Source: Aestuariimicrobium soli (GTDB lineage Bacteria; Actinomycetota; Actinomycetes; Propionibacteriales; Propionibacteriaceae). Taken from it: a stretch of 64,000 nt of DNA. The translations under genes were made by a program, and so were the position numbers. Under the pieces are notes generated by a model that saw only the letters and a list, made by a program, of their open reading frames with translations, did no database searches and had not been told where the DNA came from. Of the stretch, positions 26,679-35,345 are shown piece after piece (position 1 is the first letter of the stretch; each line of letters begins with the position of its first letter). The DNA is taken from assembly GCF_051192575.1 (NCBI RefSeq), contig NZ_JBPJSQ010000002.1, positions 434,001 through 498,000 on the forward strand, read 5' to 3'.

Positions 26679-27962
26679 GTGGCTCCACGACTGTTCGCCG
26701 ACACCCGCCCCCTGCGTCACCCCGACTTCCGGCGCATGTGGACCGCGCAGATCGTCACCACCATCGGCGCCCAGCTCACCGTGGTCAGCGTGCCCGCCCA
26801 GTTGTGGCAGATCACCCATGACTCCTCGATCGTCGGCCTGACCGGCATCTTCGGCCTGGTGCCGCTGCTGGTGTTCGGGCTGTGGGGTGGAGCACTGGCC
26901 GACCACTTCGACCGCCGCAAGCTGGCGCTGGTGGCGGGCACGGGCCTGATCGTCTCGAGCGCCCTGTTCGCCGTGCAGGCGTTCGCCGGGTTGCACCACG
27001 TGTGGCTGATCCTGTGCCTGTTCGCCGTGCAGCAGTCGTTCTTCGCGATCACCGCCCCGGCGCGCACGGCGATGCTGCCGAGCCTGGTCGAACCCCACGA
27101 ACTGCCGGCCGCCAATGCCCTCAACACCACCGTCTTCCTGTTCGGCGGCATCGCCGGGCCGTTGGTGGGCGGCATGCTCATCCCGGTGCTGGGGTTCAGC
27201 TGGCTCTACCTGGTCGACGCCATCTTCCTGTTCAGCACCCTGTACGCCGTCTGGCGGCTGCCACCCATGCTGCCCCGACGCAGCGAGGCCGCGACCGCCC
27301 ACCGCCCGGGTCTGCGCTCGATCATCGACGGGCTGGGCTACCTCAAGGGCTCACCGGTGCTGCTGATGAGCTTCGTCGTCGACCTGGTCGCGATGGTCTT
27401 CGGCATGCCGCGCGTGCTCTTCCCCCAGCTGGCCGACCTCAACTTCGGCGGCCCCAGTGATGGCGGGGTGGCGCTGGCGGTGCTGTTCGCGGCCATCCCG
27501 TTCGGTGGCTTCCTCGGCGGAGTCTTCTCGGGGTGGGTCTCACGGGTGCGCCACCACGGTGTCGCCGTGCTGGCGTGCATCCTCGCCTGGGGGTGCAGCG
27601 TGGTGGCCTTCGGCATCGCCTGCGTGCTGGCGGGCGGCACCATGCTGCCCTGGCTGGTGCTGGCCGTGGCCGCGCTGGCCCTCGGTGGAGCGTCGGACAC
27701 GGCCTCGTCCGCCTTCCGGTCGACCATGCTGATGCAGGCCGCCGACGACGACGTGCGCGGTCGCCTGCAGGGCGTGTTCTTCGTGGTGGTGGTCGGCGGA
27801 CCCCGCATCGCCGACGTCACCCACGGCTTCGCGGCCGCCCGCATCGGGGCCGGCTGGGCATCGCTGTGGGGCGGGGTGTTGGTGATCGTCGGCGTGGCTG
27901 TCTGCGCGGTGTTCGGACGATCCTTCCGCCGCTACACCGCCCCGGTCGCCGGGCCGTCCTGA
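26679..27962 (+). CDS. MFS exporter, EntS/MFS_3 type
   Basis: 427 residues with twelve predicted helices. DFRRMWTAQIVTTIGAQLT at the start, the loop 2-3 motif GGALADHFDRRK and PARTAMLPSLVEPHELPAANALN between helices 4 and 5 are typical of the enterobactin-exporter-like MFS_3 group. Substrates in the group are siderophores and drugs, so the cargo is unknown. Start is GTG at 26679 behind a leaderless promoter. The 3' end overlaps the convergent broken MFS gene by 31 bp. Confidence 0.85.
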   Translation: MAPRLFADTRPLRHPDFRRMWTAQIVTTIGAQLTVVSVPAQLWQITHDSSIVGLTGIFGLVPLLVFGLWGGALADHFDRRKLALVAGTGLIVSSALFAVQAFAGLHHVWLILCLFAVQQSFFAITAPARTAMLPSLVEPHELPAANALNTTVFLFGGIAGPLVGGMLIPVLGFSWLYLVDAIFLFSTLYAVWRLPPMLPRRSEAATAHRPGLRSIIDGLGYLKGSPVLLMSFVVDLVAMVFGMPRVLFPQLADLNFGGPSDGGVALAVLFAAIPFGGFLGGVFSGWVSRVRHHGVAVLACILAWGCSVVAFGIACVLAGGTMLPWLVLAVAALALGGASDTASSAFRSTMLMQAADDDVRGRLQGVFFVVVVGGPRIADVTHGFAAARIGAGWASLWGGVLVIVGVAVCAVFGRSFRRYTAPVAGPS

Positions 27963-28712
27963 CGGCGGACGATGGCCACCGCCCCGGCCGTGAGGAACAT
28001 CACGGCCATGGCGACCCCCATCACCAGCACCGAGTCGGTGCCCAACAGGCCGGTCAGGGGGGTGAACGCGGCCCCCACGAGGAAGTGGATGCCGCCGCCG
28101 ATCGCCGAGGCCGTGCCGCCGTAGCGTCGTCCGGCGAGTTGGGCGAGGGCTGAGTTGGCGGGCAGGTAGGTGCCCAGGCCGGTCGTCATGCCCGCCAGAC
28201 AGATCCACACGGGCAGCAGTAACGGTCGCCGGTCCGTGACTAGGCACACCACCACCAGCGCGACCACCGACGTGGTCTGCACGATCATGGCGATCCGACG
28301 CAACGGCGCGGGACCGGTGCGCATGACGAACAGGCGATGGACCACGCTCGAGGCCATCATCGCGGCCGCGTTCACCCCGAAGACCGTCGCGTACTGGGCC
28401 TGCGAGATCTGCAACCCGTTCTGCAGCACGAACGACGAGCCCCCGATGTAGACGAAGAAGCCGCCGGTGGTGAGGGCCTGCACCAGCACAGGGGTGAAGA
28501 ACTGGGGGTCGCGGCAATTGGCCCACGGCCATGCCGGCGATGCAGGCGGTCATCGTGAACTGCACCGCCGAGGCGGTGGTGCCGAGGGCTCGTTGCACCT
28601 CGGGCAGGGCCGCGATGTAGGTGTCCGTCGAAAGCGCGGTGGTGGCAGTGATCAGCATCAGGGCCCCGAAGGACGGGCGCCGCACTCCGGCCGAAATGCA
28701 CGATTCGGTCAT
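27932..28712 (-). pseudogene. Bcr/CflA-type drug MFS transporter, internally deleted and frameshifted
   Basis: The N-terminal part (from ATG 28712, MTESCISAGVRRPSFGALM through TACIAGMAVGQL) covers helices 1 and 2 of a Bcr/CflA transporter. The rest (RDPQFFTPVLVQALTTGG to the stop at 27932) covers helices about 7-12 in a different frame. The join lies near 28510-28525. About 130-150 residues, including motif A, are missing relative to the family, and the frame changes at the join, so this is an out-of-frame internal deletion and not a single-base error. The rest of the sequence is well preserved, suggesting a recent loss. Confidence 0.8.
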
Positions 28713-28808
28713 ATCTGCGAGCCCCACGTTGTTCACGTCGTCCACGCTACGGGCACCCCCCACCGCGGCGGCACGCCGCGACCCCAGAACAGCCCGCCAC
28801 ACCATTGA

Positions 28809-28814
28809 TATCGT
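28809..28814 (+). promoter_or_regulatory. -10 box for ROK regulator
   Basis: TATCGT, 6 nt before the ATG at 28821, in the intergenic region with the divergent broken MFS gene. Confidence 0.4.
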
Positions 28815-28820
28815 TCATTC

Positions 28821-30020
28821 ATGGACACCAGGACCCGCATCGTGGAGTTCGTGCGCCATTCCCCCGGCGCCAGCCGCGGCGAGATCGCGGAGGCCCTGGG
28901 CCTGCCGCGCACCACCGTCACCGGTGCCGTCGCCCAGCTGCTGCGGTCGGGCGAACTCGTCGCGATGGACGCCGAGGGTGGCCGTCCCCTGCGGGGTCGC
29001 GGTCGTCACCCGCTGAGGGTGGTCGGCGACACCCCGGCCCTCGGGCTGGTGCGCTGGCGCACCGGCACCGTGCGCGCAGAGATCGTGACCAGGGCGGGGA
29101 TGCTCGACCACGCCGGCACCGTGCTGGCCGACCACAGCCTGCCGGCACCCGACCCCGCCACCGGCGCCGACGGCCTCGACCCCATCGTGGACGCGCTGCT
29201 CGGCATGGCCGCCGACCTGCCCCACCACTGCCTGACCGGGGTGGTGATCAGTGCACCCGCGCCCTTCCTACGGGGCACCGGTACCCCCGCGGAGCATTCC
29301 CGCAGCAATGGGCTGCCTCAGGGGTTCCGCCTGACCGAGCCCGGCGACCTCGATGCGCACTTCTCGCAGCGCCACGGGGTGGAGTTCCGCACCGAGAACA
29401 ACGCCAATCTGGCCGCGCTGGGCGAACTGCATGCGTCGCCCGACCACCAGTCACGGGCCCCGGAGGACTTCGTCTACGTCAAGCTCTCGAACGACGGGCT
29501 GGGATCGGCGGTGGTGGTCAACCACCGGCTGGTGCGCGGGCGGCGTGGCTTCGCGGGCGAGATCGCCCACCTGCAACTCGACCCTCACGGCCCGCTCTGC
29601 CATTGCGGCGGCCGCGGTTGCCTGTGGCTGCGCATGCTCGACCTGGTGACCGGGCGCGTCGCCCCTCCCCAAACCGCCTCGGCGACGCAGGGGCGTCAGG
29701 CGTTCGATGTCGAGCGGGTCGCGCGGTTGGCCGAGCAGGGAGACGCGGGCGCCGTGCGCATCCTCACCGATGTCGGACGCCTGCTGGGCGCTCCGCTGGG
29801 CCACCTCAGCACCGCCCTCGACCCCGATTGCATCATCGTCGACACCTCCATCGGCCCGGCGGTGGAACACGTGCTGGCCGGCTGCCGCGAGGCGCTGTCG
29901 GTCTACAGCCCGCCCGCCATCGCCCACCACCTGGAGGTTCGTCCGAGTGCCCTGGGGGCCCGCGCCGAGTTGTTGGGCGCCCTCGAACTTCCACGGGAAG
30001 AAACCAGAGGCAAACGCTGA
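28821..30020 (+). CDS. ROK-family transcriptional regulator
   Basis: 399 residues. Winged helix at residues 1-60 (TRTRIVEFVRHSPGASRGEIAEALGLPRTTVTGAV), then a ROK domain with FAGEIAHLQLDPHGPLCHCGGRGCLWL, which retains the zinc-binding CxCGxxGC loop. No sugar genes are adjacent: upstream is a broken MFS gene in divergent orientation and downstream an ABC-2 exporter. It may once have controlled the divergent MFS gene, but this is inference. No second copy of the 11587/12868 operator was found here. Confidence 0.83.
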   Translation: MDTRTRIVEFVRHSPGASRGEIAEALGLPRTTVTGAVAQLLRSGELVAMDAEGGRPLRGRGRHPLRVVGDTPALGLVRWRTGTVRAEIVTRAGMLDHAGTVLADHSLPAPDPATGADGLDPIVDALLGMAADLPHHCLTGVVISAPAPFLRGTGTPAEHSRSNGLPQGFRLTEPGDLDAHFSQRHGVEFRTENNANLAALGELHASPDHQSRAPEDFVYVKLSNDGLGSAVVVNHRLVRGRRGFAGEIAHLQLDPHGPLCHCGGRGCLWLRMLDLVTGRVAPPQTASATQGRQAFDVERVARLAEQGDAGAVRILTDVGRLLGAPLGHLSTALDPDCIIVDTSIGPAVEHVLAGCREALSVYSPPAIAHHLEVRPSALGARAELLGALELPREETRGKR

Positions 30021-30031
30021 CCCCGACCGAC

Positions 30032-30037
30032 TAGGGT
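30032..30037 (+). promoter_or_regulatory. -10 box for the ABC-2 exporter operon
   Basis: TAGGGT, 8 nt before the ATG at 30046, right after the ROK stop. Confidence 0.45.
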
Positions 30038-30045
30038 CCGTGACC

Positions 30046-31059
30046 ATGACCGACGCGCCCCTCACGCAGGTTCCCCCGATCGTGCAGGTGCGAGACCTCG
30101 TCAAGGAGTTCACCCGCCCGGTCACCCCCACGGGGCGCTTCGCCGAGCTGCGTCGGCTGTTCACCCGCCGCACCTCGACCACCCGGGCCGTCGACGGCGT
30201 CAGCTTCGACATCGCCCCGGGCGAGCTGGTCGGCTACCTGGGCGCCAATGGCGCTGGCAAGTCGACCACCATCAAGATGCTCACCGGCATTCTCGTGCCC
30301 ACCTCGGGCGAGATCCTGGTCGACGGACGAGTCCCCTGGCAGAACCGCCGCGCCAATGCCCTGTCGATCGGCGCCGTGTTCGGCCAGCGCACCCAGCTCT
30401 GGTACGACCTGCCGCTGCGCGACTCGCTCGAGCTGATCCGCGACCTGTACGCGGTGGACGAGGCCGACTACCGCCGCCGGCTGGGCGAGTTCACCGAGCT
30501 GCTGGGGCTCGACGAGTTCCTCGACACCCCGGTGCGGCAGTTGTCGCTGGGCCAGCGCATGCGCGGCGACCTGGTGGCGGCCCTGATCTACGAGCCCAAG
30601 GTGCTCTACCTCGACGAGCCAACCATCGGGCTCGACGTGGTCGCCAAGCAGCGCATCCGCGACTTCATCGCCGAGCTGAACGCCCGCACCGGCACGACGG
30701 TGATGCTCACCACCCACGACATGGAAGACATCGAGACGCTCTGCCGTCGGATCATCCTGATCGACGCGGGCACGGTGTTGTACGACGGCGACGTGACCAC
30801 CCTCAAGCGGCGCTACATCCCCGACCGCGAGCTGGTGGTCACCCCCGCCCCCGAGGTCGACCCGCACGACATCACGCCCGAGGGCGGCACCACCATCGTC
30901 CGCGACGGTCGGGCGGTCATCTCACACGACCCGGCCACGGTCTCGACCCCCGAACTGATCGGACGAGTCACCTCCCGCTGGCAGATCACCGACCTGACGG
31001 TCACCGAGCCCCCGCTCGCCGACGTGATCTCACGCATCTACACCGACCAGGGCCGATGA
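30046..31059 (+). CDS. ABC-2 exporter ATPase
   Basis: 337 residues. Walker A LGANGAGKSTTIKML, Q-loop VFGQRTQLWYDLPL, signature LSLGQRMRGDLVAAL, Walker B VLYLDEPTIGLDV and H-loop TTHDMEDIE. The signature LSLGQR and the GQRTQLWWD-like Q-loop are typical of ATPases paired with DUF990-type permeases. A C-terminal domain of about 90 residues follows. Stop overlaps the next start (ATGA). Substrate unknown; such systems are linked to antibiotic or lipid export. Confidence 0.88.
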   Translation: MTDAPLTQVPPIVQVRDLVKEFTRPVTPTGRFAELRRLFTRRTSTTRAVDGVSFDIAPGELVGYLGANGAGKSTTIKMLTGILVPTSGEILVDGRVPWQNRRANALSIGAVFGQRTQLWYDLPLRDSLELIRDLYAVDEADYRRRLGEFTELLGLDEFLDTPVRQLSLGQRMRGDLVAALIYEPKVLYLDEPTIGLDVVAKQRIRDFIAELNARTGTTVMLTTHDMEDIETLCRRIILIDAGTVLYDGDVTTLKRRYIPDRELVVTPAPEVDPHDITPEGGTTIVRDGRAVISHDPATVSTPELIGRVTSRWQITDLTVTEPPLADVISRIYTDQGR

Positions 31060-31904
31060 GCACGACCACAACCAGCCCCGGCAGCCACGCGGGATTCCTG
31101 ACACCGCGGCAACGCACCCTCGCCCTGCTCGGCTTCGCCCGCAACGCGCTGCGCGAGGGGCTGGCCTACCGTGCCGACCTGGTGATGTCGATGATCAGCC
31201 AGGTGGTGCAGGTGGTGCTGCTGATGGTGGTCTGGCGCTCGGTCTACGGCTCGGCCACCACCGTCAGCGGCATCTCGCGCGAGCAGGCCGTCAGCTACGC
31301 CGTGCTCGCCAGTTCGATGCAGACCGTGATGATGCCGTGGGCGTTCTCGGGGCTCTACGAACGAGTGCGCACCGGGCAGGTGGGCGTCGACATGACCCGC
31401 CCCGTCGGGCTGGTGCCGCAATTGCTGGCGCAGAACCTGGGCACCATGCTGGCCCGACTGCCGGTGGCGGCGACCGGCGTGGTGGCCGCCCTGGTCATCG
31501 GGGCGATCCGGGTGCCACCGGCGCCGTGGTCGCTCGGGCTGTGGGCGGTCTCGGCGGTGCTGGGGCTCGCCCTGGGCATGGTGCTCAACCTGCTGATGTC
31601 GATGATCTCGTTCTGGTCGCTCGAGATCACCGGCTGGATGATGATCTACCGATTCGGCTCCGCGGTGCTGTCGGGGTCGCTCATTCCGCTGTGGTTCATG
31701 CCCGGCTGGCTGCGCTCGATCCTCGAGTGGCTCCCCTTCCAGGGCCAGATGTTCACCCCGCTGGTGATCTTCTTCGGACGAACCAGCTGGCCGAACGCCC
31801 TGGAGCTGATGGGGGTGCAGGTGGCCTGGATCGCTGGCTGCTCGGCGCTGCTGTGGCTGGTCTGGCGGGCGGCCCAGACCAAGGTGGTGGTGCAGGGTGG
31901 CTGA
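31056..31904 (+). CDS. ABC-2 family permease (DUF990-like), first
   Basis: 282 residues, six helices. LREGLAYRADLVMSMISQVVQVVLLMVVW at the N-terminus and the PVGLVPQLLAQNLG segment match the ABC2_membrane_6 family. It pairs with the next gene to form a heterodimeric channel. Overlaps the ATPase by 4 nt and the second permease by 8 nt. Confidence 0.83.
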   Translation: MSTTTTSPGSHAGFLTPRQRTLALLGFARNALREGLAYRADLVMSMISQVVQVVLLMVVWRSVYGSATTVSGISREQAVSYAVLASSMQTVMMPWAFSGLYERVRTGQVGVDMTRPVGLVPQLLAQNLGTMLARLPVAATGVVAALVIGAIRVPPAPWSLGLWAVSAVLGLALGMVLNLLMSMISFWSLEITGWMMIYRFGSAVLSGSLIPLWFMPGWLRSILEWLPFQGQMFTPLVIFFGRTSWPNALELMGVQVAWIAGCSALLWLVWRAAQTKVVVQGG

Positions 31905-32739
31905 CTCGTCCACGACCCGCAGCGAGGGCACGCGAGCCCTGCCGTCGACCGTGCGCGCCTGGTGGCTGCTCTACCGCACGTCGGCCAAGGCGCAACTGCA
32001 GTACCGCGCCAACTTCGTCTCGGCCGTGCTCGGCGGCATCGCCTTCCAGGGGGTGCAGCTGCTGTTCATCGGCGTGCTGCTCAACCGCTTCCGCACGATC
32101 GGCGGGTGGGGGTTCGCCGAGATCGCGTTCATGTTCGGCATGCGGTTGGCCTCGCACGCCGTCTACATCCTGTTCTTCCAGCCCACGTCGCAGACCGAAC
32201 AGGTGGTGCGCGAGGGCGAGTTCGACCGCTACCTGCTGCGGCCGGTGCCCGCCTTCGTGCAACTGCTCACCCGTCGGTTCCCGCTGATGGGGCTGGGCGA
32301 CGTGGCGCTGGGCGTCGGCACGGTGGTGATCTTCTCGGCGCTGGCCCCGGTCGAGTGGACGTGGTGGCGCCTGGGCTACCTGGTGCTGGCGGTGATCGGT
32401 GGCGGGCTGGTCGAGTCGGCCGTGCAGACCTTCATCGGTTCGTTCGCGTTCCGGTTCGTGACCGTGCGCAGCGCCTCGTACCTCGTCGACAACGTGATCA
32501 CGTCGTTCGCTCCCTACCCGCTGACCATCTTCGGCTGGGGGTTGTACGTGCTGGTGTTCGCCCTGCCCCTGGGCCTGGTTGCCTACCTACCGGCGACCGC
32601 GCTGCTCGGACGAGCCGCCGAGGTGCCGCTGCCCGAGTGGTTCGTGTGGGGCTCCCCCCTGCTGGGGGTGCTGCTGCTGCTGGCGACCCACGCCTGGTGG
32701 CAGCGCATGACCCGGCAGTACGCGAGCCCGGGCAGCTGA
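31897..32739 (+). CDS. ABC-2 family permease (DUF990-like), second
   Basis: 280 residues from the GTG at 31897. Same family as its neighbour: KAQLQYRANFVSAVLGGIAFQGVQLLFIGVL, REGEFDRYLLRPVPAFVQLL and an aromatic-rich C-terminus. Last gene of the three-gene exporter operon. Two 15-bp repeats follow just after its stop, before a convergent DUF5709 gene. Confidence 0.83.
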   Translation: MADSSTTRSEGTRALPSTVRAWWLLYRTSAKAQLQYRANFVSAVLGGIAFQGVQLLFIGVLLNRFRTIGGWGFAEIAFMFGMRLASHAVYILFFQPTSQTEQVVREGEFDRYLLRPVPAFVQLLTRRFPLMGLGDVALGVGTVVIFSALAPVEWTWWRLGYLVLAVIGGGLVESAVQTFIGSFAFRFVTVRSASYLVDNVITSFAPYPLTIFGWGLYVLVFALPLGLVAYLPATALLGRAAEVPLPEWFVWGSPLLGVLLLLATHAWWQRMTRQYASPGS

Positions 32740-32749
32740 GCGGGGCCCT

Positions 32750-32779
32750 TCAGGTCTGGTCACCTCAGGTCTGGTCACC
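32750..32779. repeat. two tandem 15-bp repeats at the end of the DUF5709 gene
   Basis: TCAGGTCTGGTCACC occurs twice, and the DUF5709 stop codon (TCA on the plus strand at 32780-32782) begins a third partial copy. Confidence 0.85.
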
Positions 32780-33265
32780 TCAGCGGGCGGCCGCAGGCTC
32801 GTCCCACTCCTCGCCGTCCCACTCCTCGTCATCGGAGTCGTGATCGGGGTCGAAGACGTGCATGGCGGCCTCCTCGGCCGACGCGGCGCCGCCGGCGAAG
32901 CCGACGTCCTCACCGACCTCCTCGGACTCCACGTCATCACCGTTGTCACCCCGGCTGGCCGCGACCAACCGGCCGGCGCGGCGTCGTCCGACCTCGCGGG
33001 GTTCGTGATCGGGGTTCCAGTCCTCGTGACGACGGACGACCTCGGGCTCCTCCTGGGTCATGCGCATCTCGAGGGACTCGCCCTGGCGTTGTTCGGCGGC
33101 CGTGTTGCCGAAGCCCTCACCCGCCGACCAGTGGTCAGGCGCGATCCAGCCCTCGTCGAGCGGATCGTTGACCCCACGGTCGATCAGGGTGTCGGCCTGG
33201 TCGAGCTGGTCGAGCTGCTCGGAGTCGTCGGGGACGAGTTCGTCTGTCTCGAATGAGCCTTCCAT
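32780..33265 (-). CDS. DUF5709 acidic protein
   Basis: 161 residues, strongly acidic, soluble, rich in Asp/Glu and low in hydrophobic residues. ETDELVPDDSEQLDQLDQADTLIDRGVNDPLDEGWIAPDHWS is the hallmark of actinobacterial DUF5709. MRMTQEEPEVVRRHEDWNPDHE and REVGRRRAGRLVA are also conserved. Function is unknown; it is often annotated as stress-associated, which I cannot support from sequence. The start ATG 33265 is chosen because it begins the conserved segment. Confidence 0.75.
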   Translation of the reverse strand: MEGSFETDELVPDDSEQLDQLDQADTLIDRGVNDPLDEGWIAPDHWSAGEGFGNTAAEQRQGESLEMRMTQEEPEVVRRHEDWNPDHEPREVGRRRAGRLVAASRGDNGDDVESEEVGEDVGFAGGAASAEEAAMHVFDPDHDSDDEEWDGEEWDEPAAAR

Positions 33266-33330
33266 GACCCGATTCTGCCACCGCGCGAGCGTCAGACAAG
33301 GGTGAACGGCGAGGATTCTCGAAGGAGTTT

Positions 33331-33370
33331 GCGATATATCGTTGACATATCGCGATAGACCTGTCACAGT
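33331..33370 (+). promoter_or_regulatory. PadR operator and promoter
   Basis: GCGATAT (33331-33337) and ATATCGC (33347-33353) form a 7-bp inverted repeat with a 9-nt spacer; inside it are the perfect palindromes GATATATC and TATCGCGATA. TTGACA (33342-33347) is a consensus -35, with CACAGT (33365-33370) 17 nt downstream. An A+T-rich palindrome overlapping a -35 in front of a PadR gene is the usual layout for autorepression. Confidence 0.7.
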
Positions 33371-33470
33371 TGACTGCAGCGGCGCACCAGAGGGGACGAC
33401 TCCCCCGCCTCGGTCATCCGACCTCGAGACGAGCGCCGCCCCACCCTGACTCACTGAAACGAGACACACC

Positions 33471-34127
33471 ATGAAGAACCACTTCCACTCCCATCACCAT
33501 CCCCACATGCGCCCCGAGGGCGAGGGCGACCACGGTCGCCGCGGGCGTCGCGGCCCCTCCCCCGAAGGCTTCGGCGGGCCCGGCTTCGGCGGCCCTGGTC
33601 TCGGCGGTTTCGGGCGAGGCTTCGGCTTCGGCCCCTTCGGCGGTCCGGGCTTCGGCCCGGGCGGGCACCGAGGACGCGGAGGCCGCGCCCGCCGCGGTGA
33701 CGTGCGCCTCGCGGCTCTGCTGCTGATCGCCGAAGGACCGCGCAACGGATACCAGATCATCCAGGAACTGGGTGAGCGCTCCGAGGGCGCCTGGAAGCCC
33801 AGCCCCGGCGCCATCTACCCCGCCCTCAGCCAGCTGACGGACGAGGGCCTGATCCGCGAGACCGAGGTCGAGGGCCGCAAGGTCTTCGAGATCACCGAGG
33901 CCGGCCGGGCCGAGGCGGAGCAGTCCGCCGACCGCCAGGCTCCCTGGGAGCAGGCCTCCGAGGGCATCGAGGGCTCGCCCGCCGGGCAGCTCTTCCGGGC
34001 CTTCGGCAGTCTCGCCCAAGCCGCGAAGGCGGTCGCCCAGACGGGCGACGAGGCCCTCGTCCAACAGGCCACCGATCTGGTGACCGACGCCCGCAAGAAG
34101 CTGTACTCGCTGCTCGCCGAGCACTGA
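33471..34127 (+). CDS. PadR-family repressor with His-rich and Gly-rich N-terminal extension
   Basis: 218 residues. Residues 4-13 (HFHSHHHPHM) are His-rich, about 30-72 are a Gly/Phe/Pro repeat (FGGPGFGGPGLGG), and 73-150 are the PadR winged helix (VRLAALLLIAEGPRNGYQII, SPGAIYPALSQLTDEGLI, GRKVFEITEAG). A helical tail follows. PadR proteins respond to small molecules or stress. The His-rich head could bind metal, which is inference. A palindrome over its own -35 suggests autorepression. Mutually divergent with the DUF5709 gene. Confidence 0.85.
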   Translation: MKNHFHSHHHPHMRPEGEGDHGRRGRRGPSPEGFGGPGFGGPGLGGFGRGFGFGPFGGPGFGPGGHRGRGGRARRGDVRLAALLLIAEGPRNGYQIIQELGERSEGAWKPSPGAIYPALSQLTDEGLIRETEVEGRKVFEITEAGRAEAEQSADRQAPWEQASEGIEGSPAGQLFRAFGSLAQAAKAVAQTGDEALVQQATDLVTDARKKLYSLLAEH

Positions 34128-34167
34128 GACCGGGCCCGATCGACCCACCATCCGACAGGATGGGGGC

Positions 34168-35175
34168 ATGGATCGACGCAACCTGCTCACTCTGGCCGGA
34201 ACGTCGGTCGTGGGAGCCGCCGTCACCCTCACCGGGTGCGGCGGCTCTTCGTCGTCCGACCAGACCCCCGGGCATACTCCAACGTCCGGCGGACCCACGG
34301 CGGACACGTCGGCCTCCCCGAGTGGCGCGTCGTCAACCCCGACACCCACCCCGACCCCGACGCCCACGCCGACGTTCGACACCCCGGGCGGCATGCAGCC
34401 GGTCAGCGGTGGCGGGCGGCTCGTCGGCTGGTGCGGCCACCCCGGCGCCCCGGGGCAGGGGCGACTCGGCGTCGGCAACGACCTCGAGAAGCGTGCCGGC
34501 GAGATGATCGCCGTGACCAAGCAGTACGAGGGCAGCATGCCCGTGGTGCCGGTGATGGAGTTGATCGTCACGACGGTGCACGCATCGCCGGGCAAGGACG
34601 GCATGTTCCGCACCCGCATCGACGGCGCCCTGATCGACGCCTGGCTCGCCACGGCTCGTCGGCACGGGTCGCTGTTGCTGCTCAACATCCAGCCCGGGCG
34701 GGCCAGGTTCATCGACGAGGTCAAGGCCTACGAGCCCTGGCTGCTGCAGCCCGACGTCGGCGTGGCGCTCGACCCCGAGTGGGCCGTGCAGGCCGGCCAG
34801 ATTCCCGGACGGGTCTTCGGTCACACCACCGGCGCCGAGCTGAATCTGGTCGGCGAGTACCTCTCCGCAATGGTCGCGGAGCACCACCTGCCCGAGAAGG
34901 TGCTGGTCTTCCACCAACTCAACCCCGGAGTCGTCCGCGAGGAGAAGACCATGAAGGACTTCCCCGGCGTGGCCTGGATCAAGTCGGTCGACGGCATCGG
35001 CAGCCCGGGAGCGAAGGTGGCCACCTGGAAGCGGGTGATCGCCTCGACCCCGGCCTTCGTCCATCTGGGTTTCAAACTGTTCTACGAGGAGGACGTCGAG
35101 ACCGGCAAGCGGCTGATGACCCCGGCCGAGGTGATCGCGCTCTCGCCCACCCCGGCCTACGTCATGTACGAATGA
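34168..35175 (+). CDS. Tat-type lipoprotein, unknown function
   Basis: 335 residues. DRRNLLTLAG is a twin-arginine motif and TLTGCGG a lipobox. A Thr-Pro repeat (about residues 55-68) is a wall-spanning linker. The globular part (about 75-335) has alternating strands and helices with GRLVGWCGHPG, MPVVPVMELIVTT, RARFIDEVKAYEPWLL, GVALDPEWAV and LVFHQLNPGV, which look like a TIM barrel. This resembles conserved secreted proteins of actinobacteria without a known reaction. The start is 40 bp after the PadR stop, so read-through or co-expression is possible. Confidence 0.7.
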   Translation: MDRRNLLTLAGTSVVGAAVTLTGCGGSSSSDQTPGHTPTSGGPTADTSASPSGASSTPTPTPTPTPTPTFDTPGGMQPVSGGGRLVGWCGHPGAPGQGRLGVGNDLEKRAGEMIAVTKQYEGSMPVVPVMELIVTTVHASPGKDGMFRTRIDGALIDAWLATARRHGSLLLLNIQPGRARFIDEVKAYEPWLLQPDVGVALDPEWAVQAGQIPGRVFGHTTGAELNLVGEYLSAMVAEHHLPEKVLVFHQLNPGVVREEKTMKDFPGVAWIKSVDGIGSPGAKVATWKRVIASTPAFVHLGFKLFYEEDVETGKRLMTPAEVIALSPTPAYVMYE

Positions 35176-35192
35176 GGGACCCCAGCCCCTCG

Positions 35193-35262
35193 GCGTTTGC
35201 CTGCCGAACGTGCGTTTGCCCCTGATGCACCAAGGGCAAAGGCACGCTGGGCAGGCAAACGC
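35193..35262. repeat. long imperfect inverted repeat after the lipoprotein gene
   Basis: 29-nt arms at 35193-35221 and 35234-35262 with 26 matching positions and a 12-nt loop; both ends read GCGTTTGCCTGCC and its complement. It lies 17 bp after the lipoprotein stop and could act as a terminator, though no T tract follows. The right end runs into the 20-bp repeats at 35255. Confidence 0.85.
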
Positions 35263-35314
35263 GACGTGGGCGGGGCAAACGCGACGTGGGCGGGGCAAAC
35301 GCGACGTGGACGAG
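35255..35314. repeat. three tandem 20-bp repeats
   Basis: GCAAACGCGACGTGGGCGGG occurs three times in a row, the third ending GTGGACGAG, and a fourth begins at 35315 (GCAAACGCG). The first copy overlaps the right arm of the preceding inverted repeat. Confidence 0.9.
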
Positions 35315-35330
35315 GCAAACGCGCCCTCCC

Positions 35331-35336
35331 CTAAGC
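35331..35336 (+). promoter_or_regulatory. -10 box for yhhQ
   Basis: TAAGCT, 9 nt before the GTG at 35346. Confidence 0.4.
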
Positions 35337-35345
35337 TGTCCCCTC

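Noticed and set aside
28510..28525. Simple sequencing frameshift in the MFS gene
   Set aside because: About 130-150 residues of the family are missing at the join, which a single-base error cannot explain.
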